Shown: piece after piece, positions 48,701 to 59,710 of the stretch
Layout of the letters: the number at the start of each line of letters is the position of its first letter
How positions within the stretch are numbered: position 1 is the stretch's first letter
From: Bolinopsis microptera
Lineage: Eukaryota; Ctenophora; Tentaculata; Lobata; Bolinopsidae
Direction of reading: 5' to 3'
Length of the DNA stretch: 64,000 nucleotides
Assembly: GCF_026151205.1 (NCBI RefSeq)
Contig: NC_087072.1
Coordinates: 23,825,603-23,889,602, forward strand
Notes under the pieces: model-generated
Told to the model about the DNA's origin: nothing
The model's input: only the letters and a program-made list of their open reading frames with translations
The model's database searches: none
Program-made: the position numbers and the translations under genes

Positions 48701-50492
48701 AAGCGTTCTACCTGTGACAGGAGACATAATTAATTCATATGGGAGCAGACAAGGCAAAGTAGTGAGAGAGAAGTAATCAATCAAATATATAAACTTAAGA
48801 AATTTTTGATCGAGTATGGGTGCCTCTAAGTATCAGGGCCTCTGTGACCTGTGTTGCCGTAGTGGTAACATAGAACTGCTACTATTATAATAGTGGTCAC
48901 ATCTACAATCCGAATAAAGAATCTTGAGTGGTTTTAAATTTATACAAACCTCCAACTTGACGATGTCCTGAATCTGTTTGTTTTCCATGTTAATTTTTTG
49001 GAGCTGCTTATCCTGTTCTGACAAGAAATGATCAGCAGGCAAATCAGCATACTTCTCATCCAGCATATTCAGCTTATCCTGTAGGGTAACCGCCTCCGTT
49101 TGAATAGCAGCAGACTCGACCCCCTGTCCACAAGACTTGACCACTGCTTCCAGGAAGGAGAGAAGAGGACTTGTTGTGGCTTTGTTTGAAGCAGTAAGAG
49201 CCCGTGCTAGCGAACTGTCGTCGGAGACGTTCAGCAGACGCAACCATTCTTCATAGTTCAGCCCCTTATCACTGAGAGGTGAACATAACTATCAATTATT
49301 ACATGTATCAGCATTAAATTGGAGGATCTTTACTGTAGATAATTAACAATTTTCAAATCGACCATGTTTAAATATAATAGTTAATCACAATGTAAAGAGA
49401 AACATAAAGGAGCATAAGCAATACCTAATGTTTGCCTCGCTCAGGAAAGTGGAAAGAGAATAATCATAATGGGAGTGTTTTAGATGAGCAGCTGTTATCA
49501 TATCACCAACAAGAGCTGCCTGGGTGCTTTCTTTCTCTGTACCCTGGTTAATGTCATGGTGAACTATTCAATTTACATCATAAATGTAGTTGATGATAAA
49601 AGGTTTCAAACGTTATTGCTTAAACTACATTTTTGTCTTAAACTACAAGTAGCTCTTTAGAAAGTGCTACTTGTTATTACAACACACAAAACATGACCTA
49701 ATCCCATAGAAATTTAAAATGGTGCTGAAAAAGTGTTTTTAGAACAGAATGTCTACAGCAGTTAAATTGCTGTTCAAGCAAATTTATGTTTAGGATAAAT
49801 GCTTACCTTCAAAGAAAGTTGAAGCGCAATTTGTTGACGGAGATGGGACTTAAAGGAAGAAACAATTCCCTTTTTACTGAGTGACTCATACAAAGCTTTT
49901 CTGAATTCATCTTCAGATAAACTTTCACCCATTCGTTCTGTATAATAAATTTTCTTTATCATTCATAGTCTGACTAACTCTATTTTTTATAGAGAAGGTT
50001 TTCTTCCAATCCACTTAATGTTGAAAACTGGAGCGAAAATCAACAAATAACGGACTTCAATGCATAAAATATACCAATTGAATGTGCAAATGAAATATAC
50101 TAATGAAATTTATCAATAAATGTAGCTGTTAAATTTACCAATACATTTAACCTTCAAAAGAGATAAAAACGGTGAAATAAGACAAATAAACCAAATCAAA
50201 CATTCAATTCATAAACCCTTTATAAAATTAACAAATTTGAAATATGGAAAGTAAGGTGACTTAGAGCTGACTATGATGAAAAGGAAACATGTAGACTCCT
50301 TTTCATTATGAAATCTTCCTTATGTCAACCACCTTTCAACCTGTAAATGCATGTCCAAGTTGAATCGCCAATCGATCCTTTATGAAGTGTTATACACCCG
50401 TTCAAGAGGTGAAGGTTTTCCAGGGGAACATCTTCATCCACCTCTATACTTTTAGCGTATTTCCCTCCATCCTCCCTTTTAACTTCATCCAT
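42759..50492 (-). CDS. OFD1: OFD1, centriole and basal-body protein
   Basis: Exons (reading leftward): 50,492-50,333 (tentative), 49,937-49,807, 49,543-49,425, 49,271-48,950, 48,711-48,544, 46,051-45,861, 45,339-45,231, 45,085-44,982, 44,439-44,301, 44,137-43,961, 43,785-43,630, 43,469-42,759. Phases all agree; about 828 residues, or 773 if translation starts at 49,932. LSEDEFRKALYESL and SHLRQQIALQL match the OFD1/FOP N-terminus. HSHYDYSLSTFLSEA is the LisH motif. Long coiled coils follow (KERQLLLSELETLRSR, ELREREEKIAAKES). The end, DSDFSW, recalls the DDSW end of human OFD1. OFD1 caps distal centrioles and supports ciliogenesis; human mutations cause oral-facial-digital syndrome. The first exon adds a 53-residue extension with a weak donor (AAAG/gtggtt) and may be untranslated or misassigned. 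Confidence 0.9.
43900..43960. repeat. 12-bp minisatellite at an OFD1 splice donor
   Basis: About four to five copies of agacaaaccaat on the plus strand, gtttgtctattg on the sense strand. The first sense copy begins exactly at the donor of the exon ending at 43,961, so each copy reproduces the donor hexamer gtttgt. Confidence 0.88.
44440..44810. repeat. Minisatellite (about 45-58 bp units) at an OFD1 splice acceptor
   Basis: About seven units containing cactatactgaatgtatt and gtaagtacattgtgtag. On the sense strand each unit ends in acattcag/tatagtg, copying the acceptor of the exon starting at 44,439. Two units (about 44,610-44,670) also copy some of the following exon bases. Confidence 0.9.
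45395..45845. repeat. Minisatellite of ttactcctta units in an OFD1 intron
   Basis: About 450 bp of mixed ttactcc and ttacttg heptamers. The sense strand reads gtaaggagtaacaagtaagg, so donor-like gtaagg/gtaagt motifs recur dozens of times. The array starts about 15 bases downstream of the true donor (gtaagt) of the exon ending at 45,861. Confidence 0.92.
46473..47423 (-). CDS. Intronless secreted or GPI-anchored sushi-domain protein nested in OFD1
   Basis: A single uninterrupted frame of 316 residues, on the same strand as OFD1 and wholly inside its 2.5-kb intron between exons 48,711-48,544 and 46,051-45,861. It has a signal peptide (MLKQEVCLLFLTALLPSIS), many cysteines and several N-glycosylation sites. 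The last module (about residues 210-287) follows the sushi/CCP pattern: YPSGATVTFACYGDDKLVG, VLTC, GWFSHPAPTC. Earlier segments resemble two looser modules. The C-terminus is hydrophobic (FCLFYLLQLLVVLSSLSS), suggesting a GPI anchor or membrane tail. Surface adhesion or complement-like recognition is typical of the family. The lack of introns suggests origin as a retrocopy. Confidence 0.8.
   Translation of the reverse strand: MLKQEVCLLFLTALLPSISSTTTFSDKTNSSLHCILGNHVLWERELTLSPPKHVLSHVNTTGGNETRLLIYGSSVTLACKDPVKTFRNRIVSLLGGDNLQYNIFRKIEVVCSNTGVLSPDVFNTSTSWCETGCSEVQFGSGYLVTGLPGNTSYPSSAPDSAPVPPARYKVTCNTGHVPGQGDKGVELTECREGVYTTPRDQLITCAPGCRDIGADIVPFIRGLYIDTAAGDTRNMIWPGAPYPSGATVTFACYGDDKLVGERVLTCNSGNSTRELGWFSHPAPTCQLKNSAFSFNRTFCLFYLLQLLVVLSSLSSC
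47915..48543. repeat. 11-bp minisatellite abutting an OFD1 splice donor
   Basis: More than 50 copies of an 11-mer, aacaagaaacc with aat, aaa and tac variants. On the sense strand the unit is gttggtttctt, and the first copy (gttagtttctt) begins exactly at the donor of the exon ending at 48,544. Every unit therefore offers a donor-like gttggt. All long hydrophobic frames through it are artefacts. Confidence 0.95.
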
Positions 50493-51599
50493 GATCTAAA
50501 CATGTAGGCATGAATATGGAAACCAGCCGTTGATAAATATGGCTCAACACCTTTGTATAAAAATATAACAAATCAAATCATCAAACACAGACAGTGGAGC
50601 TATATCAGACACGTGTGAGGACTTACCTACCGTATTTAAATTTTTAAAAAGTTAATAAAGACAAAAGTTTCATAGGGAACAGATACATGATCCATATCTG
50701 TTTAATGTCTTCTTTGATACATGTTTCGTATCCCAATATCAGAGACAATATATTTTCCGCCTTCGGCGGCGCGCGCTTCGCGCGCGAAAAGTGGCATGCA
50801 ACGTATGTCAATGTCTTCTCAGTGACGTGACTGAGGGTTAATTTAAATCAAGAGATAAAGAATCTTCTAAGTACACCTAGTATCTACATTGTAGTATAGT
50901 ATAGTGTAGCTATAAATATAGAACTGTAGCCTAAAAAAACAAAATTTTAAGAAAAACGAACAGGTCTGAAATATACAAGTCTCGAGCTATTCAATGGAAA
51001 AGAATTAACTATGGAATTGGCTGGTTTAACAACTTAAAGCCAGTTTTATCCATAATGCAATGATACGATCTGAATTGTGGTAGCTTTTGGGTAATAAAAA
51101 AATCAAATCAAAATATAATGACACAAACGTCATCACACATCATCAAAAATATATATACTAAAGTATCTAAAATTTATTGGCCTATACAACCAAGTTAAAA
51201 ATGAATCTAATTTACATACTTTCCACTACTATATAAGTTGATAAAGCGTTTTTTAGCAACATGCGGATTACACAATACACATAAGATATTCATTGTGCTT
51301 CTCTTGTTTAATAACATAATTTAGTCCCTCAATCTTTCCTAATACTTCGTCCGAAACATACCAAAAATAACTATCATTTACATACAGATCCATTTAAAAA
51401 AGTTTCTTTTTTAAAAGCCTCTAATCTTATTTTAAAACTTAACGTCGTAATTGACGCTCGATCTTACTCAATCCTGATATGGAATATTTATATAAATATG
51501 TACATAATATGTTATATTAACCCATTTTAGTGTTTCTCATAATGTTTTATCATTTAGCTTTGTGCAAAAAGACTATAGTGTATATAATAGGTATACAGC
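50493..51599. other. Upstream region of OFD1, no gene seen
   Basis: Presumed promoter side of OFD1. A short GC-rich palindrome (ggcgcgcgcttcgcgcgcga, about 50,769-50,788) and an AT-rich remainder are visible. No defined promoter motif could be assigned. Confidence 0.45.
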
Positions 51600-52080
51600 G
51601 TGTGTCCAATTGTTAATACACGATGTCAACCCTTCGCATTTCGCCGATCTGCATATGTGGTTGCGAGAAGATGCACGGTGCGGCCCAATAGTGCATTGCG
51701 CTACATAACAAGTTGACGGATGTTACTCGTCTATAAATTTCTTCGAAGTTGCGCGCGCCGCTTTCTTCTCGAAATGTTATGGCCCGACGGCAAGTGCTAC
51801 GAAGTAGCGCGCGCCGGGCCAGACCATTAACAATGGTCAAGCTACAAGCTTCAAATTGTCAATTGAAACAAACAAAATAGCCTTCGAGCTTGCAAGGATA
51901 CAAGGATACAAGGATACAAAAGTGATAATTACTTTATTGAGTACACAATTGTAGGTTTACAACCTACCAGGACGCGCGCCGGGTTGGACTCGTCGACGGT
52001 CCTGTTCCAATATATGGAACAGATATTTTACGAGTATCACCCGTTAAAGTACACAATAGTTGTAATTCTGCATCTGAAAT
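51600..52080. repeat. Cluster of dispersed GC-rich repeats
   Basis: Three segments match DNA some 43 kb away. About 51,620-51,715 matches 7,375-7,490 in the same orientation. About 51,725-51,830 matches 8,665-8,785 inverted. About 51,950-52,060 matches 7,540-7,615 inverted (gactcgtcgacggtcc / ggaccgtcgacgagtc). A composite repeat family seems to have been rearranged. A short aaggatacaaggatacaagg run sits at 51,893-51,917. Confidence 0.7.
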
Positions 52081-52215
52081 AATTTAAGTTACACAATTTT
52101 AATTATTTACAAGTGTGTAGGGATAATTTAGAAATGTTATATAATGCTAGTTTTAGAAAAATAGATAAATCGAGTTTGTATGGTTCAATCTTATTTTAAG
52201 GTCCTATAGCATTAT

Positions 52216-53840
52216 TCACTTGCCAGTATTTGAGTGGAAATCTGGGCTCTTATAGTAGGCTGTATAATTTTTGTTCACAGAGAGAATTGAATGGATTGCT
52301 TTTGCTGTGGCAGTGAGTGTGGTAGGATCTAAAGTTTTGTTGGAGAGCAAACCGATTAGGTCAGTAATGTTTAGGGGATGGAAATTGAATTTTTCCCTAA
52401 CTGAGGAGTAGAGCAAACAGTCAATCAATACGTGACTTTCGTCCTCAATAGGCTTGAGCCCTTTGCTGAAAAAGCAGTAGGTGCACCAACGTTCTTCTCT
52501 TGGTACAAGGGGGGTTTCGTATCTGCCCCTTTCGATGTAGAGGTTGTGGCAGCTGATACGAAACCTTGTCAGACTTTTTCGAACATCCGGTATTTTGATA
52601 ATTCGTAGGTATGCCTCTGGTTCGAAATCATGTTTAATTAAGTTATAGAATTCTAGTTTTGGCGAGGAGGATTTGGCAGCTTTCCAGGTATTCACGAATT
52701 CTTCCCTCATGTTATGACTGATTTGGGTGGAGAGCTTAGATTTTGAGGAAGATGAGGGGGTGAAGTTGTATTTGGTGAGAAGCTTTGAGATGTTGGTATA
52801 CCAAGGAAGTCCCAACATGATTTGTTCGTGAAATGCAGCACAGAGTAGTTCGTTTTCAGTGTTTTCAAGGCGACTATATAGTAATCTATTGCAAGTTTGC
52901 AGGCTTCAAAGAATAGAGGGTGGCGCCCGCTTTCGCCCCAGCAACCTATATTTGATGCTTTTGAATGTACAGACAAAGACCACTTGATAAACTTTAGGTG
53001 GAATTTTTCATAGTGGTCTTGTGCAATGTACTTCAAGGTATGCTGGGGGTTGGCTTTGTCATCTATTTTTGAAAGGTATCTCATGGTTTTTGAGTGGGGG
53101 CATAAGACTTGACAGCCATAAAGCAGGATTGGTTTTATTAAGGAGTCAAATAGAATATTAAGGGCACGGTGTGAGAGGGCATCCTTAACTATTTTGCCTT
53201 TGAGGCCATAGAGAGCACGGAGAGCCTTGGCCCTCAGCTCAGTATTTGCAGCTGTAAACGATCCATTTCTGTGGAATATTATGCCAAGATAGCAGTATTT
53301 ATCGGTGTGCTGGATGGGCTGACCTCCTAATGTGAATGTTTCATAGGACTGCTTTCGTTTGGGAGGGCTGAATATTACAATCTTAGTTTTCTTAATATTT
53401 ACTTCAAGGCCCATGGAGTTACAGAAATCAAATAGAATGTTGATATTGACTTGCAAGGCCTCGGGACTTAGAGCAAGAAGGACAAGATCGTCAGCCCACA
53501 GCAGATGTGATATCAGAACGTCAGCAAGAACTGGATAGTCACCAACAGATTTCAGGAGAGATGAAAAATCATTAATGTAGATTTTAAAGAGGTCTGGCGA
53601 TAGGGGGTGTCCTTGCTCCGTTCCTTTGCCAATATCAATTTTAGGCGACAAGAGTTTGGAAATTTTTATATGGGCAATAGAGTTTTTGTACATATCACTT
53701 AGGCAGTTGAAGAAGTTACCGGTTATTCCAAGGCATGTAATTTTGTGCAGAAGGAGGTCCCTACATACAGTGTCAAAGGCCTTTCTTAGATCAACAAAGC
53801 ATGCATAAAGATGAGTAGCGCGCGCCCGCACGGTACGCAA
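52216..53840 (-). mobile_element. Second LINE family, 5' truncated reverse transcriptase
   Basis: Reading leftward: VDLRKAFDTV, then KGTEQGHPLSPDLFKIYIND, the catalytic WADD (53,487-53,498), VNIKKTKIVIFSPP and YLGIIFHRNG, followed by a long C-terminal region. The end has RFRISCHNLYIERGRY and a zinc-knuckle-like CTYCF...EDESHVLIDC. One frame runs 53,840-52,707 and a second, overlapping in another frame, 52,818-52,216, so at least one frameshift is present. The endonuclease and the 5' part are missing. It differs from LINEs A-D, which have YADD. The exact clade is not assigned. Confidence 0.85.
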
Positions 53841-54877
53841 AAACTTATGGTTATGTCATATGTAAAGCTGAAAGCTCCTGATATGAGCGCCGCCCAGAAA
53901 AATTTAATATGAATAATAAAAACAAAACGCTGTCTGACTAGTGAGCGTGATTGCACTAGCGTGCAGTACGCATAGACTCGACATGGCTATGTACGTGATC
54001 TGAAAGCGTCGCGCGCGCAATTAATTCAAACGAATAAGGACGATAATATAAATATATATTAAATAAAGAAAGGACAACCAAAATCGAGCGCGGTTGTAAT
54101 TAAACTCAAATATTTGCAGTGCTCCCGCTCATGATCAAATTTGTATTTACCTGAGGACCTTAGGCTATAATGTTCACAAATCTAAATAAAGATTTGGCGG
54201 AATGACAGGCTAAGTGTCGCTCAGGAGACAGGAAACATTTATTATTGCTTACATAACATGGCAGCATACATGATACATGGCATTTCGCATTTTATATATC
54301 ACTCAGGCTCAAATAAGCGCACATAATAAAAAGGTCTTCTATTCGACTTTTGTTATTCTTTTTGAAAAATAGTCCAATTAATTTGTATATATTCTGTATG
54401 AGGTGCGAGAAGGAACTTTGTTATTATAGATAGTCTAGATTCGAACTTGGAGCCACAAGGCCAAGGGTGATTTTCAAAATTTTCTCCCAATTTTTGAGAT
54501 AGTATAGGGAATATATTGAGTTTATTTATATATTGAGTCATTGTGACATTATGTATATACTGTTTGATTACAATCTTCTTCTCATTACATATATATTCTG
54601 TATGTATTTATTCTGAACACATTGCAAAGGATTTGATGCTTATAATTGGAAATTAATGTGGCTATTTGTAGTGGGCGTCAACTTCCATCCAACATGGTGT
54701 CAAGTCTCAAGAATGAGCTAATATAGTTAATATAGATTATAGAATCATGGGCTCCATATACTGCAGTGAGCAGTGACAAAGAAAACAAACCATGACACAT
54801 TAAGTTTAGGCAGTAGTCTTGAAATAACTCCGATATCAGACAGAATAAAACTTAACACCAAACGCATGCATCATTGA
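53841..54877. other. Intergenic, no gene seen
   Basis: Mostly AT-rich DNA with one GC-rich patch near 54,000-54,020. No supported exon. Confidence 0.5.
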
Positions 54878-54989
54878 ATGCCACAGACTAATAAAAATGC
54901 ACCCCCTCCAATTGTATCAATTGTTCCCATATATTTCTTTACATACACAACCACTTCTCTATTTGATGTCAACAATAACTCATATTTAG

Positions 54990-57900
54990 GCACACCCTCA
55001 TGCTTTCAAGCTGTTTTGAAAGATCTAGTTGGTAACAAATCTACAATGCCTCCTGAAATAATCACCACTAAACGTGATACGGAAATAGGTCGACTTCTTG
55101 AAAGGGTCATTAGAGACCACAGAAGGGACATTTCAGCTTTTAGTAAAGGTCAGTTAATGATTATTAGTTATGTTATTGCAACAATGATTATTGTATTACA
55201 CAGCGCTTATTTTGATTTTCACTTTGGAAGCTGATTTTATATTCTTGTAGGAAAACGTTGGCAAATGTGCATACTTTGATCACTGATTGAAATAGTTTAG
55301 ATTGCGCGTTGTATTCTGAATTTTGTACTTATATACTCATTCCTCAAATTTATGTATTGCAATATTTTCAGGGCATCTGAATGAAAACAATCTATACAAA
55401 CCTCCAGAGGCCGGTCGAAAATCTTGGGAAACTGCAAAGCTTCCAGCGATTAAATTAAAGCATGCTGTCTCTGTAAGTTTAACAGTTTAAATTTGATATA
55501 GAATTGGTATATTAGCTTCATCTTATAATAGTTAGAAATTCATTTAAACAAATTACAATGACTTGAAGTGAATACCTGCTTGTATTATAAACAAACATAA
55601 TCCCACTAATTTACTGAATTGAATTAACTTCATGACAAATCTAATAACAATATTGTGTTCTTGTCAGGTAGGGAAGGAGACTCGTGATAAGAGGATGTGG
55701 GAAGCTGTGGCTTGTTTCTCTGCAGGTTCTGCTTTCCCAACCAGTCTCCCCAGTAGTCCGAACAGAAGGGATAGGGACGATGACATTCTCAAAGTGAGGC
55801 TGAAATTAACTTTTTATTGGCTAAACTTACGCTGGCAAGTGTCAAGTTCAAAAGTTACAATAGAAATTGTGAATAGCTGAGCACTTTTTGGCTAAGCTTA
55901 AAAATTAATTGTTCCAATTCTTTTACTTATTATATTATTAGCAATAATATACTTAGGGACTGAACATCGATCATGACAACATCAATCTAGAAGAGTTTGA
56001 TGCATCTTATTTTCTGCTTCCCAAACCTGATGGATTTAAAGTAAGCAATATAAAGTGATTAGGAGGGTATTTATTTAACACATCAATTGAAGTTACTAAT
56101 TAATTACTAATAATAATTTATAATTAATACACTTGCCTCCTCAGCAAATCGTAATTATATTACCTCTGACCATCCCTGCAAATATATTAATATGTCTGCG
56201 ATAGGTTATGCCAAGTTTGAACGGAAGTATTAGAAAGAAAGATGAGGTAGAACAGAGGAAGTTGTATGATGATGAGGTTGTGGAGAAACATAATCTGACG
56301 GACAGGGGCTGGTATAACGGGACTAGAGCTCTTAAAAACATGAAGCTCGATAAAAGACTGGAAAAACTGATATCCAGGTAACAGAACACACCTTGCACAC
56401 CGTGGCATAAGGCTTGAATATGTGTTTTAAATTTATTATTTACTGTACGAATTTCAATACTTACCTAAAATTAATTCCCTTGAGCTTACATGTTATTTAA
56501 AGTTCGACATATCTCAAATTTTGTATTAATATTCTGCGTCATTTCTCAAACAGAGTTACATATTCGACAGGTATATCGAAAACTGTGGGAAGAATTACTG
56601 ACGAGATGCAATTCGTACAACCCTCTGTTGTCAGACATTAAAGGATTCTATCAGGGATATTTAGAATTCTTGAAGGAGAACAGCAAACAACCAACCCCTA
56701 CAAACAGTAAGAAGCTTATTTTACCTGAAATAACAAGACATGCAGCTAATCTAGCTACTTTCTAACTTCTTTATCAATAATACATAATTACCAAGTATAT
56801 ACGAACATAATTCTGATTATTACTCTAAGTTACCTACGGTAAAATCATAACTTATCCGTGTGGCTGCAGGTAAAAGAATTGGTGAGGTGAGCAACAAGAA
56901 GGTTGAGATCGCACGCTTATCTGACGAAGTATCTGAACAGGAACGTAAAGCTATGAAACAGATGCGGGCAAACGATCAATTAAAGGAGGAACATGTAAGA
57001 CAAAATTCCCTAAATAGCAACATTCCCTAAATAATTTACTTATATAATACAGCTTATACATGCATAATTTACTTATTCAATATTCATATATAATATACAA
57101 TATACATTGATGATTGTATTTAATGAGGTGCTCAGCAAAATCCAGTATAGTTTGAGACATTTTTCAGGAATATCCAGCTAGTTGAATTGGTATTTATATA
57201 GAGTTTGAACTTTCTGTGTAGTAAATAGTAATGCAAATTTATTTTAGCTCATAACGTTTTCCAAGTAGAATCCATTTCAAATCGAAAAACATCGATATCA
57301 AATTGTTTGCAGATTACTTGTAATTATAACAAATCTTTTGCAGTACGTGACAGAGGCAGTGTTGTCAGAGGTAAAGATCCAAACAGAGGTGGTAGACTCA
57401 GCATCCTCCACTGACGTATCCATGTTGGAACCTCCTTCTATAGCCTTGAACATTGAACAACTTCGACGTGACATTCTACAGAAGCGATCTGAGATCGAGC
57501 AACTCCGGGTAATTTTATTATTCTATGTTTTTTAGCCTGAAGAATGAGGTCCAATGTTCTTGTAAAAAGGCTATATTTCTGGGGAAAATATTTTTCGTGT
57601 TTTTATGTTCGGCTTTTGAGCAAAAAATTATCGTGTAAAGAGTTTTCCCAAATCAAAGATAACTAACTTAATGAATATTCTAACAGAAGCATCAGCGTCA
57701 AGCGATGGTACCGATGGAAGTATACCAGTGTATGGTGCAGTGTGTACAGAGTGCCGAGATAGAGCTTCAGAAACAAATCAAAAGCAAAGAGGTCTGACTT
57801 TATAAAAACATTTGGCCGGGGCCATGGGTTTGATGGCCGCGTTGCTTTGTCTTTTAGTTTCGTTGAATTTAGGCCATTTACCTGCCAATTGCCATATATA

Positions 57901-58080
57901 TATATATGACCAGTTAATATCAATTCATTACAATTTCCTCAGGGTTTAGAAAAAAAGAAAAATAAGTATTTGGATCAGATACTGGCGCAAAGCGAGAAAC
58001 TAGCATTAACACCGGAACAGAAAGACCAATTGTTGAACCTCACTAAACCTGTAAAATCTAAAACATCTCCTCTGGATTGA
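54990..58080 (+). CDS. Coiled-coil protein with TSNAXIP1_N-like domain (C6orf118-like)
   Basis: Exons: 54,990-55,148 (5' end uncertain), 55,372-55,472, 55,668-55,793, 55,957-56,040, 56,205-56,377, about 56,553-56,706, 56,870-56,994, 57,344-57,508, 57,687-57,791, 57,943-58,080. The centre (MKLDKRLEKLIS, then QVYRKLWEELLTRCNSYNPL and LSDIKGFYQGYLEFLK) fits the N-terminal domain of translin-associated factor X-interacting protein and of C6orf118. The C-terminal third is coiled coil (IEQLRRDILQKRSEIEQLR). Relatives are mostly testis or cilium proteins of unclear function. The splice from 56,377 to the next exon does not keep phase with any canonical AG (see findings). AATAAA lies at 58,261. Confidence 0.7.
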
Positions 58081-58260
58081 AGTAGTTTATATAGTTAGAT
58101 CACAAACTCAATTTGAATCTTAATTGAGTCAGTAATAGTAATGCTACTTATCAAGTTAATTTGGAAACAAAGTACATAGTTATGCTAAAAACTAAAAGCG
58201 ATACAGTAATAAGGTTTAAGTTTCAAGCGATAGATTTTATTCCAGTTTGGTTTAAAAATC

Positions 58261-58266
58261 AATAAA
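58261..58266 (+). terminator. Polyadenylation signal AATAAA
   Basis: Canonical hexamer 181 bases after the stop of the TSNAXIP1_N-like gene. It is the first on this strand after that stop. Confidence 0.5.
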
Positions 58267-59122
58267 ATTGTACACCAAACACCCTTAGTTGATATTGTTT
58301 CAAGATAAAATTTTAAATTTCGATTAATTGTATAGTGTATACATACATATTACATGTGCATTGTACAAGAGTGTAAAATAATTATATCATGATTTTTCAT
58401 TCAATTCATGTCAAATTTAATTGTTTAATTTATATCTTAATATTTGTATTAATTAATATTCATATTATTTAATGTTTGTATTACGAATGGAAACACATAC
58501 TTGAACCACCATTGTGAAATTTACAAATCAATTGTAAGAAATCGGTCACAAAGCTAAAAATGAAAGTATAGCAATCGAAAATTCAGGCTTCCAGCGCCAA
58601 TCTGATATAAATTATTGACCGATTGCGCTAAAGTTTAATATTCTGTTCAATAAATAAATCTCTCTAACGAGTTAGGTCATCGATATCATGAATAAGTTTT
58701 ATCTTCAAGAAAGTAATTCATGTATTGTTTTTTGTATATTAGAGCTTTAGCCACAGGTAGGTTGGTCTGCACGGAGCCCCACAGTTTCAATTCCTTGTTT
58801 AACTAGCCGTACAGCAAGGATATCCACTGTGCTCACCAGGTTAGGCACATAACCAACACTACCCTGCTAAAGTTAGCTATATACTATGGTTTTCTCGAAA
58901 GTATTTCCTTGTATTTGACTTTCGTCAAGAAAGTACTCTTACTTTCATGTTAACAAGAAAATCCCTCACAAATTGAAATTATAAGGAAGGACACATTTAT
59001 TGGATATATTCGGATCCTTTAAGAAGTTACATTTCAAAGATGTACCCCAAAAATCTCTCATTAAATCAAACCAGTCTTGCGACCATTTAAGTCCTATAAT
59101 TGTACTAAAGTAATGATAGAAT
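58267..59122. other. Convergent intergenic region, no gene seen
   Basis: AT-rich DNA between the ends of two genes that face each other. It probably includes the 3' untranslated region of the V-ATPase gene on the minus strand. Confidence 0.5.
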
Positions 59123-59710
59123 TTAGTGAGCAGTGTTCAAAATGAGGGCTATGATTAGACCGTACAATCCAAGAACTTCTGCGAAGATAAGTATAAGGAC
59201 CATTCCGACAAACAGTTTGGGTTGCTGAGCTGTTCCTGAAACAAGGAATTATTTAGTGTCAATATTAACTTGTTGGAATTACTACAAAGTTCCTAGTTCC
59301 ATAGATGGTGAAATAAAACGCATACTTTTCATTTTATACTGGCCATATAAAATTGTTTAAATAGAATTAGTTTCAAACCTCTGACACCAGCATCTCCTAC
59401 CACTCCAATAGCAAAACCTGCCGCGAGTCCACAGAACCCAACTGATAATCCAGCGGCAAAATCGCAGAATCCACTGCAATATTTAAGATGTTAGCGTCAA
59501 ATGTACTGTTAAATGTAACGTTAGATCAAAGTGTATCCACTTTTTAACTAAGCATGAATTGGGCACATGTACCAGTGGAAGTTACATTATGACTCTAGGA
59601 ATTGATTGAACGATACTGCTAATCGAGAAATGTTACTTTGTCATAAATGTTTAAGGAATATTAAAAGAAATCCACTTACTCAAATAGATCGTAATCTGGA
59701 GCTTCGTCTA
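59123..59710 (-). CDS. ATP6V0C: V-ATPase 16-kDa proteolipid subunit c, 3' exons
   Basis: Three exons read leftward, with phases agreeing: 59,710-59,680, 59,473-59,379 and 59,235-59,123. They encode [50 protein letters not shown] and [16 protein letters not shown], nearly identical to the second half of animal subunit c. The proton-carrying Glu in FAEVLGLYG is present. The protein forms the rotating membrane ring that pumps protons into vacuoles and lysosomes. The first two helices should lie in upstream exons beyond 59,711, but I found none up to 62,892. Either they lie outside the window, past the next gene, or this is a partial duplicate. The helix 3 entry (DLFDGFCDF) differs from the usual LYKGF. 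Confidence 0.85.
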
